Source: Sycon ciliatum (taxonomy: Eukaryota; Porifera; Calcarea; Leucosolenida; Sycettidae). From it: a stretch of 64,000 nucleotides of DNA. The notes beneath the pieces are model-generated. The model was given only the letters and a program-made list of their open reading frames with translations. It did not search any database and had not been told where the DNA came from. The stretch covers positions 12,076,369 through 12,140,368 of the forward strand of contig NC_088645.1 in the NCBI RefSeq assembly GCF_964019385.1, written 5' to 3'. Below are positions 43,370 to 52,633 of the stretch, in pieces; the first letter of the stretch is position 1, and each line of letters starts with the position of its first letter. The translations under genes were made by a program, and so were the position numbers.

Positions 43370-44930
43370 TTCCGAACTACAGAGCAGCTCCTCAACGCGG
43401 CGCTCGAGTTTGCAACGCAATTCACCGCCATTCCCCAGCGTGACGTCGATACGATCACGCATGCCAGAAACTCCTTATTATTCACAGGCGACAAGGTATG
43501 GGCCAAGAAGGACGGAGTAGGCTTATTCGACGTCACCATGGGGAGCTATGATGGCGCGGAAGTGTGCCAACTGGTAGGGGCGTTCCTGCTGAAGCGTCTT
43601 GCAGATATGTTCGGCCCCGCCAGCATAGGCCCAGGCGCGTGCTCGGCGATGGGCACGGGGGGCACGTGCACCCCCCAAAAATGTTCAATCTGGGTAATTG
43701 CAATTGTAATGTATGCAAATATGCTCTAAAATTCAAGAAAGGTTGCAAACAAATTGCAGAAAATTGCCGGGGGGGGCTCCCCTCGGCTCCCGTGCACCCC
43801 CCCTAGTTGGGGGGCCGAGCACGCCCCTGAGGCCTATACCGCGACGATGGCCTCGCAGTATTCAAGAACATGACGGGACACGAGGCAGACTCCACCCGCA
43901 AAGCCATCACGAAGCTCTTCAGAGACTCCGGGTTGAAAATCACGATCAGCACAAACCAGGGAACGGTCAACTTCCTTGACGTTACCTTCAACCTCGCAAG
44001 TGGCCGCTACGAGCCGTACCGAAAACCGAACGACGCACCGAGATACATCAACACCGAGTCGAACCACCCGCCGACAATCATACAGAAATTGCCGGCAATG
44101 ATCAACAAGCGAGTGCCGAGCATTTCGTGCGACCAAGAGGCCTTCAACAATGCTGCACCGGCCTACAGGGAAGCACTATCAGCCAGCGGATTCCCGGCCG
44201 CACTAACATTCAACAACGGCGGCCAGGCAAAGAAGAGCCGAGAAAGAAAGAGAAACATAATTTGGTACAACCCGCCATTCAGCAAATCCGTGTCTACCAG
44301 TATCAGCCAGAGGTTCCTGACGCTGGTCCGAAAGCACTTCCCGGCATCGTCACCTCTTTTTTAAAATTTTCAACAAAAATACGGTCAAGATCAGCTATTC
44401 GTGTATGCCCAACATGGCCTGCATAATCAAGGGGCACAACCAGAAAGTGCTGGCCCCGGCCGACGTGCGAAAACCAGCAGAGGAATGCAACTGCCGAGCT
44501 AAACCCTCTTGCCCTCTGGACGGCCGGTGTTTGCAGGAAATGGTGGTCTATCAAGCGAACGTCACGGCTCGGAGCTCAGGTGACGAGAGGCGGTACTTCG
44601 GGCTTTGCGAGACACCGTTCAAGACGCGCTATAGCAACCACCTCACGACTATGAGATACGAAAAATACCGCAAAAGCACGCAGCTGTCAAAGCACCTGTG
44701 GGCACTGCAGGACCAGGGTGAAGAGTACGACATCAGGTGGTCCATCGTCGACAGAGCAAAGACGTACAGCAACATCTCGAAAAGATGCGGCCTGTGCTTT
44801 AGCGGAGAAGGTGAAAATCATCCGCGCTGACGCAGCCACGCTCCTCAACAAAAAATCAGAATTAGTATCAAAATGTCGACACCAGAATAAGTTCTACCTC
44901 TCGCGATACGGCACTGGCGTCACTTAGTCA
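43370..44930 (+). pseudogene. Penelope-like element copy 2 (RT plus GIY-YIG)
   Basis: Reading across one insertion and at least two frame changes, this encodes the latter part of a Penelope-like retroelement protein. Order: LLFTGDKVWAKKDGVGLFDV and MGSYDGAEVCQLVGAFL (RT), the catalytic YRDDG (split by a 198-bp MITE), LKITISTNQGTVNFLDVTFN (thumb), NIIWYNPPFSKSVST, SCPLDGRC-type Cys cluster, then the GIY-YIG-like endonuclease (RRYFGLCETPFKTRYSNH) and SNISKRCGLC. A single extra T after GLC shifts the last frame, which ends SKCRHQNKFYLSRYGTG. The 5' part is missing. The family inserts by target-primed reverse transcription. It is inactive. A hammerhead-like motif follows at 45275. Confidence 0.85.
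43632..43829. mobile_element. 198-bp MITE inside the Penelope RT catalytic motif
   Basis: Ends CAGGCGCGTGCTCGGC and, reversed, CAGGGGCGTGCTCGGC form a 16-bp inverted repeat with one mismatch. The direct repeat AGGCC (43627-43631 and 43830-43834) flanks it. Removing the element restores an in-frame GLYRDDGLAVFK. GC-rich ends with CACGTGCACCCCCC and GTGCACCCCCCC. The superfamily is uncertain; CAGGGG ends resemble hAT but a 5-bp duplication does not. Confidence 0.85.
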
Positions 44931-45274
44931 CCTGCATGCCGCCGCCGGCACCTGCCTGCCGCCACCAGGCCCAGGCCAGGGCCTGCCTGCCTGCCTGCCT
45001 GCCCGCCGTCACTGTAACTAACGACGACTGCTACGTGTTATTTGACTGTCACCCCTCCTTCTCTCTCTCCTTTTCTCACCTCCCATGTAGTAACCGACAC
45101 CATCCGCACCATGTCTCCCTAACTAACGTATCACTTGAAATGTCACACTAATGTCGCGCTTTTACCACCTTTGCGCGCTATGCCACCTGCTTTTTCGCGC
45201 TTCACTCACTTTGCGCTCTTTTTTAGCCACCTGCCTGGGTATAAACTTGGACCCAGATGATATACAGATTATCA

Positions 45275-45328
45275 GTTGTCTGAGGATTGCCTTAGCTTTG
45301 CTATGTGCATGAAACGCAGCGTTACAAC
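45275..45328 (+). ncRNA. hammerhead ribozyme-like motif 1
   Basis: Type I layout: stem I GTTGT/ACAAC, core CTGAGGA (fits CUGANGA), stem II TGC/GCA, core GAA followed by stem III ACGC-A-GCGT, and T as the cleavage base after position 45323. It lies about 350 bases past the Penelope copy 2 ORF, sense with it. Penelope-like elements are known to carry hammerheads in their terminal repeats. The first stem II position is a T-T mismatch, so activity is uncertain. Confidence 0.65.
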
Positions 45329-45423
45329 AATGACCTAGTCGGCTGTCTCTGTTCTCTTCTGCCTTTGTAATTAATACATGTACAAAGTGTACACACTAGT
45401 CAGAACAACAGATGGCTTGATCA

Positions 45424-45469
45424 GTCACAACTTAAAGTTTCATGCCATCTCAGGCACTCATCAGGTGAT
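45424..45469 (-). ncRNA. hammerhead ribozyme-like motif 2
   Basis: On the minus strand: stem I TCAC/GTGA, core CTGATGA, stem II GTGCC/GGCAT (one G-T pair), GAA, stem III ACTT-T-AAGT and T at the cleavage site. This is the best fit of the four to the canonical hammerhead. It probably marks the end of another inverted Penelope terminal repeat. Confidence 0.7.
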
Positions 45470-45524
45470 GTGTGTCACGGCTCTACCTTCCCGGTATCGA
45501 GCTCTCTTGGATTTCTGCTGGAAT

Positions 45525-45570
45525 AGACCAATCCCGAAAAGATTGTCTGGGTTCGAAAGGGGGCATGTCA
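45525..45570. repeat. 46-bp inverted repeat, left arm
   Basis: ATAGACCAATCCCGAAAAGA followed by TTGTCTGGGTTCGAAAGGGG is the near-perfect reverse complement of 46817-46863 (the right arm has a two-base insertion). The arms enclose 1.25 kb. Confidence 0.8.
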
Positions 45571-46435
45571 ACTGAGAGTGCACTGTACAGCACATACATG
45601 GCACTACCTGATCAGCATGCGGCACAGGACGTGTTTGATAGTTCGCGTGTGAATGCGAGGGTAAGTACACGATTTTCTCGTTAGTTGCATGCAAGAGAGA
45701 CGATGCGACAGAAAGCGAAGCCCTTTGTAGTTTTCTCTCTCGCACTGGTAATGGTCTGCTGTTGGAGTTGAAATGCTTAGAGATAATCCTTGTTTCGCTC
45801 TTCTGTGTAGTGTGAAGAGGTCAACGAACATGTAGAGCTCACTTTGATGAAGTAGGCAAGGCTGTGAGCGCTGTGGCTCAAAGCGATAGGCCCTAAATCT
45901 TACGAGATATTTCGAGTGCTATTGTTTGTTGCGAGCGCTTCGTCTTCGATGAGTCCTGCCTCTTTCCTGGCAGCTGCCCTCCTATAGGACCAACCACGAA
46001 GTGACTGTACTCATCTGCAGCCGATCAATGTTATATTGCACAAGAAGATATCGTTTTGGCCAAGCCAGTGCCCCGCCAAAGACCATCGCTGTGTCACACC
46101 GTCGGAACGAGTTCATGATGAGAAACATCATTCGCGCGAGCGTGATGAAGAACTATTTCGAAAGACAACATAGTCTTTACCCCCAGGACGACAACTATGT
46201 GCACGTCCTGCAAGGGGAGAATGTCACCAGCGACATCAACGAAGACGACGGCAGTATTTCGGAGACCTGGAGTCAGCGGAGGTCGTCAAGCTCCTCCGCG
46301 ACCCGGTACATGTACAGTATAGGTGACATGTCGACACGAGCGTGCGGAAACACAGCATACACTGTAGTAATGTTGCGAGAGTTTGCGGAAGGAGTCCAAG
46401 TCGGGAAATCCATCAGCTCCAAAAGCTACCTGTAG
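45565..46435 (+). CDS. candidate two-exon gene, function unknown
   Basis: Exon A starts at ATG 45565 and runs 32 codons to 45660, followed by the donor GTAAGT. Exon B starts after CAG at 45974 and runs to a stop at 46433-46435. Both junctions are phase 0, giving about 185 residues. Exon A has STYMALPDQHAAQDVFDSSR; exon B has HRRNEFMMRNIIRASVMKNY and an acidic/Ser-rich stretch (SDINEDDGSISETW, RRSSSSSATR). G/C-rich third positions between 46070 and 46310 look coding. I recognise no domain. It lies between 46-bp inverted repeats. It could be an internal part of a larger gene, transposon cargo or an accident. Confidence 0.35.
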
Positions 46436-46816
46436 GTGGGCGATGAGACTCCAGCTTCAGACTACAACAGTCAGGACTAGTAAATAGTTGAACTTTGTGA
46501 AGCAGCAGATCGAGAAGTAACGTTAGTTAGCTGAAATCGTAGCTGTTGCAGTATGTCGGCGCTATGTAGCTTGCATTTTTTACGGAGAGTCGATCGCCAC
46601 GCGAATGTTTCTCTCCTCACCGAGAGCTATCTGGCCTCCAAACTCCGTCAGGGTCTGCCTAAGGTACCGAAGGTCCTTTGACTAGCTGCTGGCAGGACTC
46701 CATCAAATCCTTTAGCTTCAGCTCGGCGAGCAAAAGTCTCTCTCTCCTCCGCCATGAGCTGACACACACAAACTGAATACAAAACGATGCACTTCACACG
46801 TGCTGGTTTGCACGCG

Positions 46817-46863
46817 TGCCCCCTTTCACGAACCCAGACAATCTTTTCGGGATTGGTCTATTC
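46817..46863. repeat. inverted repeat, right arm
   Basis: CCCAGACAATCTTTTCGGGA with flanks; partner of 45525-45570. Confidence 0.8.
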
Positions 46864-46883
46864 ACAACAGTGTGTACAAAGTG

Positions 46884-47090
46884 TACATGTACATGTACAT
46901 GTATATCGGTACTGTATACATTTACGGATTGCCTCTTAAAAGTACTGCTAGCGAATTCAGCGTTATATTTTAAAATTTAATAAGGAAGTTGAGTCCTCCT
47001 CACACTTTTGCGTAATGAAATGGGATAAAATCGGTCAAGAGGTACATGTACATGCACATGTACATATACATGTACATGTGCATAATACAT
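46884..47090. repeat. TACATG hexamer runs
   Basis: Tandem GTACAT/ACATGT repeats at 46884-46905 and 47042-47080. The same runs occur at 47200-47220, 49288-49312 and 51083-51104. Confidence 0.85.
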
Positions 47091-47248
47091 TGTATAATGT
47101 ATGGCAACAGACCACCATTACAATACGTCACACTGGTCAATAGTGTGTGCTTGTTGTGCATGCTTGTGTGTGTGTGTGGGTGGGGTGACAAGTTGCTACA
47201 TTGTACATGTACATGTATATCTAACATGGTTTATTCGCTATCATCGCG

Positions 47249-47315
47249 GATAATGCTCCAAATATTGGCAGGTTCCGGCTGCTACTCGTCTTTATCCACA
47301 TCCAAACGTGCATGA
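47249..47315. repeat. fragment of the 202-bp hAT MITE family
   Basis: GCGGATAATGCTC and TTTATCCACATCCAAACGTG match 23935-24070. Confidence 0.5.
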
Positions 47316-47333
47316 AATATACATTGTACATGT

Positions 47334-47486
47334 ACACACGAGTCACAGAAAAACCACGCGTCTTGATTGTCGTAACTTAAAGTTTCATGCCATATAGCAA
47401 TCTTCAGACAACTGATTACAGTGATGCACAGCTAGTATGGTATTTATACAGTAGCATAGGAAGGAATCTGTGAAGGTTTGCGGTCT
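47334..47486. repeat. Penelope inverted terminal arm, left (153 bp)
   Basis: Exact or near-exact reverse complement of 49080-49232. It lies downstream of the Penelope copy 1 ORF (minus strand). Penelope-like elements often have LTR-like repeats in inverted orientation. It contains a hammerhead-like motif on the minus strand, sense with the ORF. Confidence 0.85.
47369..47412 (-). ncRNA. hammerhead ribozyme-like motif 3
   Basis: Minus strand: stem I GTTGT/ACGAC, core CTGAAGA, stem II TGC/GCA, GAA, stem III ACTT-T-AAGT, T at the cleavage site. Same as motif 4 in the other arm. Confidence 0.6.
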
Positions 47487-47904
47487 GGTGGGTGCAAAAG
47501 TCCTGGATGGAAAATGTGCCAAACTCACATGGTCCGTGAGTGAGAAAAGAAATAATTATGATATGGCAGGAAGGCAAGCAAGGCTGTGTAAAAGGATGAT
47601 AATGATAATGTGGCTTGCCTGTAATCACAATCATGCAGGTGCAAGATGCCACACACTTTGGTAAGCGCTTAAAATAAGTTGGAGGAGGGGAGATACTTGC
47701 TCTTCAATGCACCAACAAAACAGGTGCAAGGTGGAAATTTCCACGCGCTGTGATGGCTATAGGTGCTTAGAATGGGCGAGGAACATGAAAAGAAATGACC
47801 ACGATGACGCGACGTCAAGCGAGGCTATATGCAAGATACCACACCCATAATTAGAAGGGCTGCAGACGGGTGCAAATGGCGGTCGCGCGTCATGTAGCAG
47901 CAAG

Positions 47905-49076
47905 TCACGTGACTCCGTACCCACCAAGCAGGAACTTGGCAGAGTGCCTGCACTTTGATACGAGCTCCGTTCGCTTGTTGAGGGAGGTGCTGCGATTGGA
48001 TATGCTGATGTGATATTTCTCTGCGATACATACTGTAGCTTGCAACGCTTGGTGACATTGGTGTAAGCCCGTGCACGTTCCTTGATGGACCAGCCAATCT
48101 CATAGGCCTTGTTCTGGCGTTTTAGGCTCCAGACATACTTTGCCAGCTCCGTACTTGCTTCATACCGCTCGTGGCGCAGCGACGTCATATGATTTCCATA
48201 CCTGGACTTGAAATCCGGTGCCGACATTCCAGTGTATGTCTTCAGGGCACTGTCCGACGTTACTTCGGCCTCATACACCACATTGGTCGACTTGCATTCA
48301 CCTTTCAGTGGACAAGATGCGGCGACTCGGCAGTTGCAGGGGACTCTCTCGTGCTTTGGTTGCATCATTTTCTTGTTGTGGCCTTTGATCCGCGTTTCCA
48401 TATTAGGCATGCAGCTATAGCCGACTTTCAAGGTGTTTCTGTTGAAGAGCTTTCGCAGTTTGGCGTTCTTGGGGAAATGCTTGCTTACTAGTGCGAGAAA
48501 CTGGCCTCGGATGTTTGTCCTGACAATGGCGCTATACGGAGGATTGAACCAGATGATGTCTCGCCCGCGTTTCCTCTTGCAACTTGACTGGGTGTTCACA
48601 TCGTCGTACACGAGCACTCTGGGGTGGCCACTGGCAGCTAGCGCGTCGGCGTACTCAAGCACGGCTTCCTCAAAGACTTCCTTTGAGCTGGAAATCATCG
48701 CCAGACGCTTGTTGATGCCAACGGGTAAGCTCTTCAACACCTGCGGTGGGCGGTTGGACTTTGCGCTTACGTAAAGCGGAGTGTCGTTTGGCTTACGGTA
48801 TGGCTTGAACGTACCGGATTCCAGGCACATGGTTATATCCAGGTAGTTGACCGTGCGCAGGTTGCTTTCTATCGTTATCTTCAGGCCGCACGACTTGAAT
48901 ACTTCGATTATTTGTTTTCTCACTCTGTCCGCTACGGGTCCACTTGCATCCTTCAGCACTGCAAGCCCATCGTCACGGTAGAGCCCCACCGACGTCCAGT
49001 CCAGGTGCACAGCTAGCTTGTGGAGGATGTAGGCTCCAACAACTTCACAAGCCTCCGCACCGTCGTATGCACCCAT
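47905..49076 (-). pseudogene. Penelope-like element copy 1 (RT plus GIY-YIG)
   Basis: A long open frame on the minus strand begins at ATG 49076 (MGAYDGAEACEVVGAYIL), in the middle of the reverse transcriptase domain, so the N-terminal RT blocks are missing. It keeps the catalytic VGLYRDDGLAVLKD, LKITIESNLRTVNYLDITM, RDIIWFNPPYSAIVRTNI, the Cys cluster CNCRVAASCPLKGEC and the GIY-YIG-like endonuclease (KTYTGMSAPDFKSRYGNH, TELAKYVWSLK, RAYTNVTKRCKL). After KRCKL a small insertion shifts the frame; the family tail (LNKRTELVSKCRH) continues in another frame to a stop at 47905. The uninterrupted frame alone would run to 47757. It would nick DNA and reverse-transcribe its RNA if complete; this copy is 5'-truncated and dead. 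Confidence 0.85.
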
Positions 49077-49079
49077 GGT

Positions 49080-49232
49080 AGACCGCAAACCTTCACAGAT
49101 TCCTTCCTATGCTGCTGTATAAATACCATACTAGCTGTGCATCACTGTAATCAGTTGTCTGAAGATTGCTATATGGCATGAAACTTTAAGTTACGACAAT
49201 CAAGACGCGTGGTTTTTCTGTGACTCGTGTGT
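49080..49232. repeat. Penelope inverted terminal arm, right (153 bp)
   Basis: Begins AGACCGCAAACCTTCACAGA four bases upstream of the retained ORF start and pairs with 47334-47486. The truncation point of the ORF coincides with the arm boundary. Confidence 0.85.
49154..49197 (+). ncRNA. hammerhead ribozyme-like motif 4
   Basis: Plus strand, opposite to the ORF: GTTGT, CTGAAGA, TTGC..GGCAT, GAA, ACTT-T-AAGT, T, ACGAC. Compared with motif 1, stem III changes from ACGC/GCGT to ACTT/AAGT, with both strands changing together. Confidence 0.6.
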
Positions 49233-49239
49233 TACTGCT

Positions 49240-51125
49240 CTGCTTCCGCATTGAGTACTCTATCGATCCGGAGGACTCCGCTATTTGTTGTACATGTACA
49301 TGTACATGTACATAAAGCCAAACAACAACAACAACACACACGTGGAAAAGTATTAAAAAAGCTGCCATTTTTCTGCAGGTCATATCCACCAAGTACACTG
49401 TACTAGTACACATTGTGAGCGGACAAGGTAGAAATGGAACGTTAACTGCAGTCTGGCAAAAACTGTTTTTTTGCATGAAGGTCACCTACAACTATCTGTT
49501 TTTCAGATCCCAAAGTTTCAGGCTGATACTATGGTGGGAAGTGCCTTACATTCACCATTTTCTAGATGCCGGTCAGTATTTTAACGTCTATTTCGGGATG
49601 ATTTAAACAGTCCACCCTTCAGTACAACCTAAACACTGAAAAAAAACCAATATCTTGGCCTGTATTTCTCCACAAGTGTATATCAGTGTGAAAGATGAGC
49701 TGATCACACACATGGACTCGTTTGAGGTGGAACCAAGCAACAAAACCACATAACTAGAAACAGCCGGAGCCGAAAAATCAGCTCCAGAGTAACTCGTGAT
49801 GCAAGGCAAAATAATAGGACTGTTGAAGCTGGTACTCAATCCATGCATCAAATACCACTACACACATGTCAAAAATAGAAGAATTTGGCGGACAAATGGT
49901 AATTCCAGTGCGTTCTTGCTTCAGCCATGTGTGCACGCTCTCATCGTATACTGTTGGCGAACTCGGACTCTGCTCTGATGCATTGAGGCTCCCGACGACT
50001 GAGCGGCGCACCTTGGTAATATAGTTTGTAACATTTTGGCAGGAGACAGACAGCTCTTGAACACACAGCATCGAAATAATATTCCGGAGACGCACCACCA
50101 ATACGGTGCCCATTGGCGAAGCAGGACGAGTCCACAGACTTGAGAAACTGTACTTAACGTAACGTTACACATCAGTCCGCAATCCGAGGCCCGATTTGAC
50201 TTCTTTCCACTCAGCTCATGTTCACCAGCCTTGACCATTCTGTGTATCTCAATTCTTAAAACACTGATTTCCAGACAGTGCACGTTGCAGGTCTGCCACT
50301 TGCATCCAATGTATTGGGCAACAGCTAGCTAGTTGTTCTGGGCTATTAAGTCCCTGTATACCAGGTATACGTTCCTCTGTGGTGCACGACGCTATTGTTT
50401 CTTCAGCTCCTGCGCTGTGTGCTTCAGAGCTCTGAAGTCGGTTCGGCGTATACATTCAGTACAACTCAGCATCCACAGGAACGTTCCCCAGCTTCATTGG
50501 TGTTATCATCATCACTGCTGTCACCACGTTCGCCTGCATCCGAAAGATCCATCTCATTTGTTCCCTATGTCTTTTTGTACCGCGCTGAAGCCAGCAGCAA
50601 ACAAAACGCTGATCGGCACGTCGTTTTCGGCGTAGTGGAAGACGCTCTCGACTACTACCTGACTCAGAAATGCTCTCAGAATCAGAGAAGCTCTCAGCAC
50701 CTGACAGCAGGCTATCAGCTGATCGCCGTCACCTCCAAATTCGCCCGTCAATACGCCACCCGTCGCACAACTAGCTGCCATATCTTCCTTCAGCCATAAC
50801 GGATTCACTTCAAATTTTGAGTGCTGGACCTTGAAGCCCTGTGCTGAGCGAGGCACAAGCGCTTGATGCAAATAGAGCCCTCTAACCCAGGTAAAAAATA
50901 TGCCACAGTTTGCCAAACTTCAAACGCCTGTATCTCAAAATGATGTCATGCAGCTAACGTTCCATTTCTACCTTGTCCGCTCACATGTACATATCTGTGT
51001 GTGTGTGTGTGCGTGTGAAAGAGAGTGTGTGTGTGTGATCCATGGGAAGATAGGTTTGCTCCCCACACTGGAGCTCGAGCTACATGTACATGTACATGTA
51101 CATGTATTCCGCCGACTTGACTTGA
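49240..51125. other. no recognisable gene
   Basis: No family matches. Contains ACATGT runs (49288-49312, 51083-51104) and a GT-rich tract (50995-51040). Confidence 0.4.
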
Positions 51126-51198
51126 CACTTGACTCGCAACCACTACATTATTATTTTTCGTACTGTTGTGCCCAGCTTGCGACTAGTTGGTTTGGAGG

Positions 51199-51706
51199 TA
51201 GCCCTTGGCGGATTATGCCGGCATAATATTTGGCATAATCTTCGGATTTCATCAAAAATTATGCTTCGGCATAATATACGGATTCCAACGTGTAAGGTCG
51301 GCATAATCTTTCGGTTTAGACAAAAATTATGCTTTAATAGGGGCATAATACAGCTTTGTCAGAAAGCCTGCAGATGTTTTTTTTTAATACCCCAGTTACG
51401 ACTCCTTGTCATAGCCCTTGGCGGATTATGCCGGCATAATATTTGGAATAATCTTGGGATTTCGTCAATACATTATGCTCCGGCATAAAAAACGGATTCC
51501 AACGTGTAAGGTCCGCATAATCTTTCGGTTTAGACAAAAATTATGCTTAGGGCATGGCCATGTGTGTATGCGTGGTTTCTCAATCCTCTATGTACAGCGT
51601 GAATACATAGTGGAACCGAGCATAATTCAGCATATTTGTTGGCATAGTTGTGGCATAATCAAAAGCATAATTTGACGATTGGCCGAGCATAGTCCGCCAA
51701 TGCCTA
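51199..51706. mobile_element. hAT-type MITE, 508 bp, 8-bp TSD
   Basis: Ends TAGCCCTTGGCGGATTATGC and, reversed, TAGGCATTGGCGGACTATGC. Target duplication TTTGGAGG at 51191-51198 and 51707-51714. The first ~140 bases are repeated inside at 51411-51545 (CATAGCCCTTGGCGGATTAT again). The interior is full of GGCATAAT words. No transposase. Confidence 0.85.
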
Positions 51707-51730
51707 TTTGGAGGTGAGAGCGCTGTGAAT

Positions 51731-51796
51731 AGGTCTGTGGGAAACACCCTAGTAAAATAAAAAAATAAAAAATAATAATATTAATAATAATAAGAA
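51731..51796 (+). mobile_element. 66-bp LINE tail-only insertion
   Basis: AGGTCTGTGGGAAACACCCT and an (A/T)-rich AATAATAAT tail match the last bases of the LINE at 37.7 kb. The word GAAT on both sides (51727-51730, 51797-51800) is a short duplication. The R31 reference has none of this sequence. Confidence 0.75.
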
Positions 51797-51876
51797 GAAT
51801 GACCAAGGGTCCTCGACGTCTGTTCTCACCGTCCAGGGGCGACACTGACTCACGCTGCTATCTGGTGTTCACGAGG

Positions 51877-52553
51877 TGTTTTTTTCCTTTTTTTTACAAG
51901 TACTATGTTCACATACCCAACTCGTTTAATGATAATGAAAGACAATGGTAATGAGACAAGGACAAACGGTTCAGTGCTGCCAAACCGTCCGATTTTTCGG
52001 ACAGTGTCCGATTTTTGAAGGCTCTTCCGAAAACCGGTCCGAAAACTACTGGAAACGTCCGAAAAGCAGCCAAAATGTCGGAGATCATTACTTTCCTATG
52101 CACAAGTCCTGTACTTTCACTTTTCAGCGCAACTGAAGGCACAAATCACTGTACAATTTTGTGTCTAAAAAGGCTAGTGCTTGGCTGTGGAAGTGCAAAG
52201 TAACATGGCATGTACACTGGCAGTCTGTAAAGAGTCAGTGTACGACCACACTCATCATTACAAAATTCATGACAACTCCGGAGTTACCATGGCAACGAAG
52301 CGAATTTTCATGGTGTTTTAGGCGATATTTTGAATTCTCTGTAAAAAAAATGCCGAGGAGAAAAATTCGCACCATGCAGCCAGCCTTGGCGGTGAAGGGT
52401 GTCCGATTTTGGGCGAAAATTATTTGGCAGCACTGCAAACGTGACAACTACTAAGTAGGGGATGCACCAAATGCAGCAGTGATGGTGGGGCATTGATGGC
52501 TCTGCCAACCTGAGGTCTCGGCATCACGGCCAGAAACACGCACCAAAAACAAC
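51877..52553 (-). mobile_element. LINE 3' fragment in reverse, with inserted MITE
   Basis: Starts with a T-rich run (poly-A end in reverse) and CATACCCAACTCGTTTAATG, matching the LINE tail at 41670-41725 in reverse. A 464-bp element (51972-52435) interrupts it. It is absent from the R31 reference. Confidence 0.55.
51972..52435. mobile_element. hAT-like MITE, 464 bp
   Basis: Ends are CAGTGCTGCCAAA and its exact complement TTTGGCAGCACTG. Flanks are CAAACGGTT and CAAACGTGA, a poor match to an 8-bp duplication. The subterminal word GTCCGATTTT recurs near both ends. CAGTGNTGCCAA ends are common in hAT families. Confidence 0.7.
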
Positions 52554-52633
52554 TATCATTGTCGCTCTGGAAACGGAGCGTCTCTGTAAGTTTGTATCCC
52601 TGGTGGTGTTTGTGCCTGGAGAGCACTATATAA
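52554..52633 (+). repeat. 80-bp direct repeat, left of Mutator-like element
   Basis: Begins TATCATTGTCGCTCTGGAAA and ends GGAGAGCACTATATAA; identical to 54791-54870. Confidence 0.95.

Noticed and set aside
48171..48774. Forward-strand frames over the Penelope copy
   Set aside because: Shadows of the reverse-strand element ORF.
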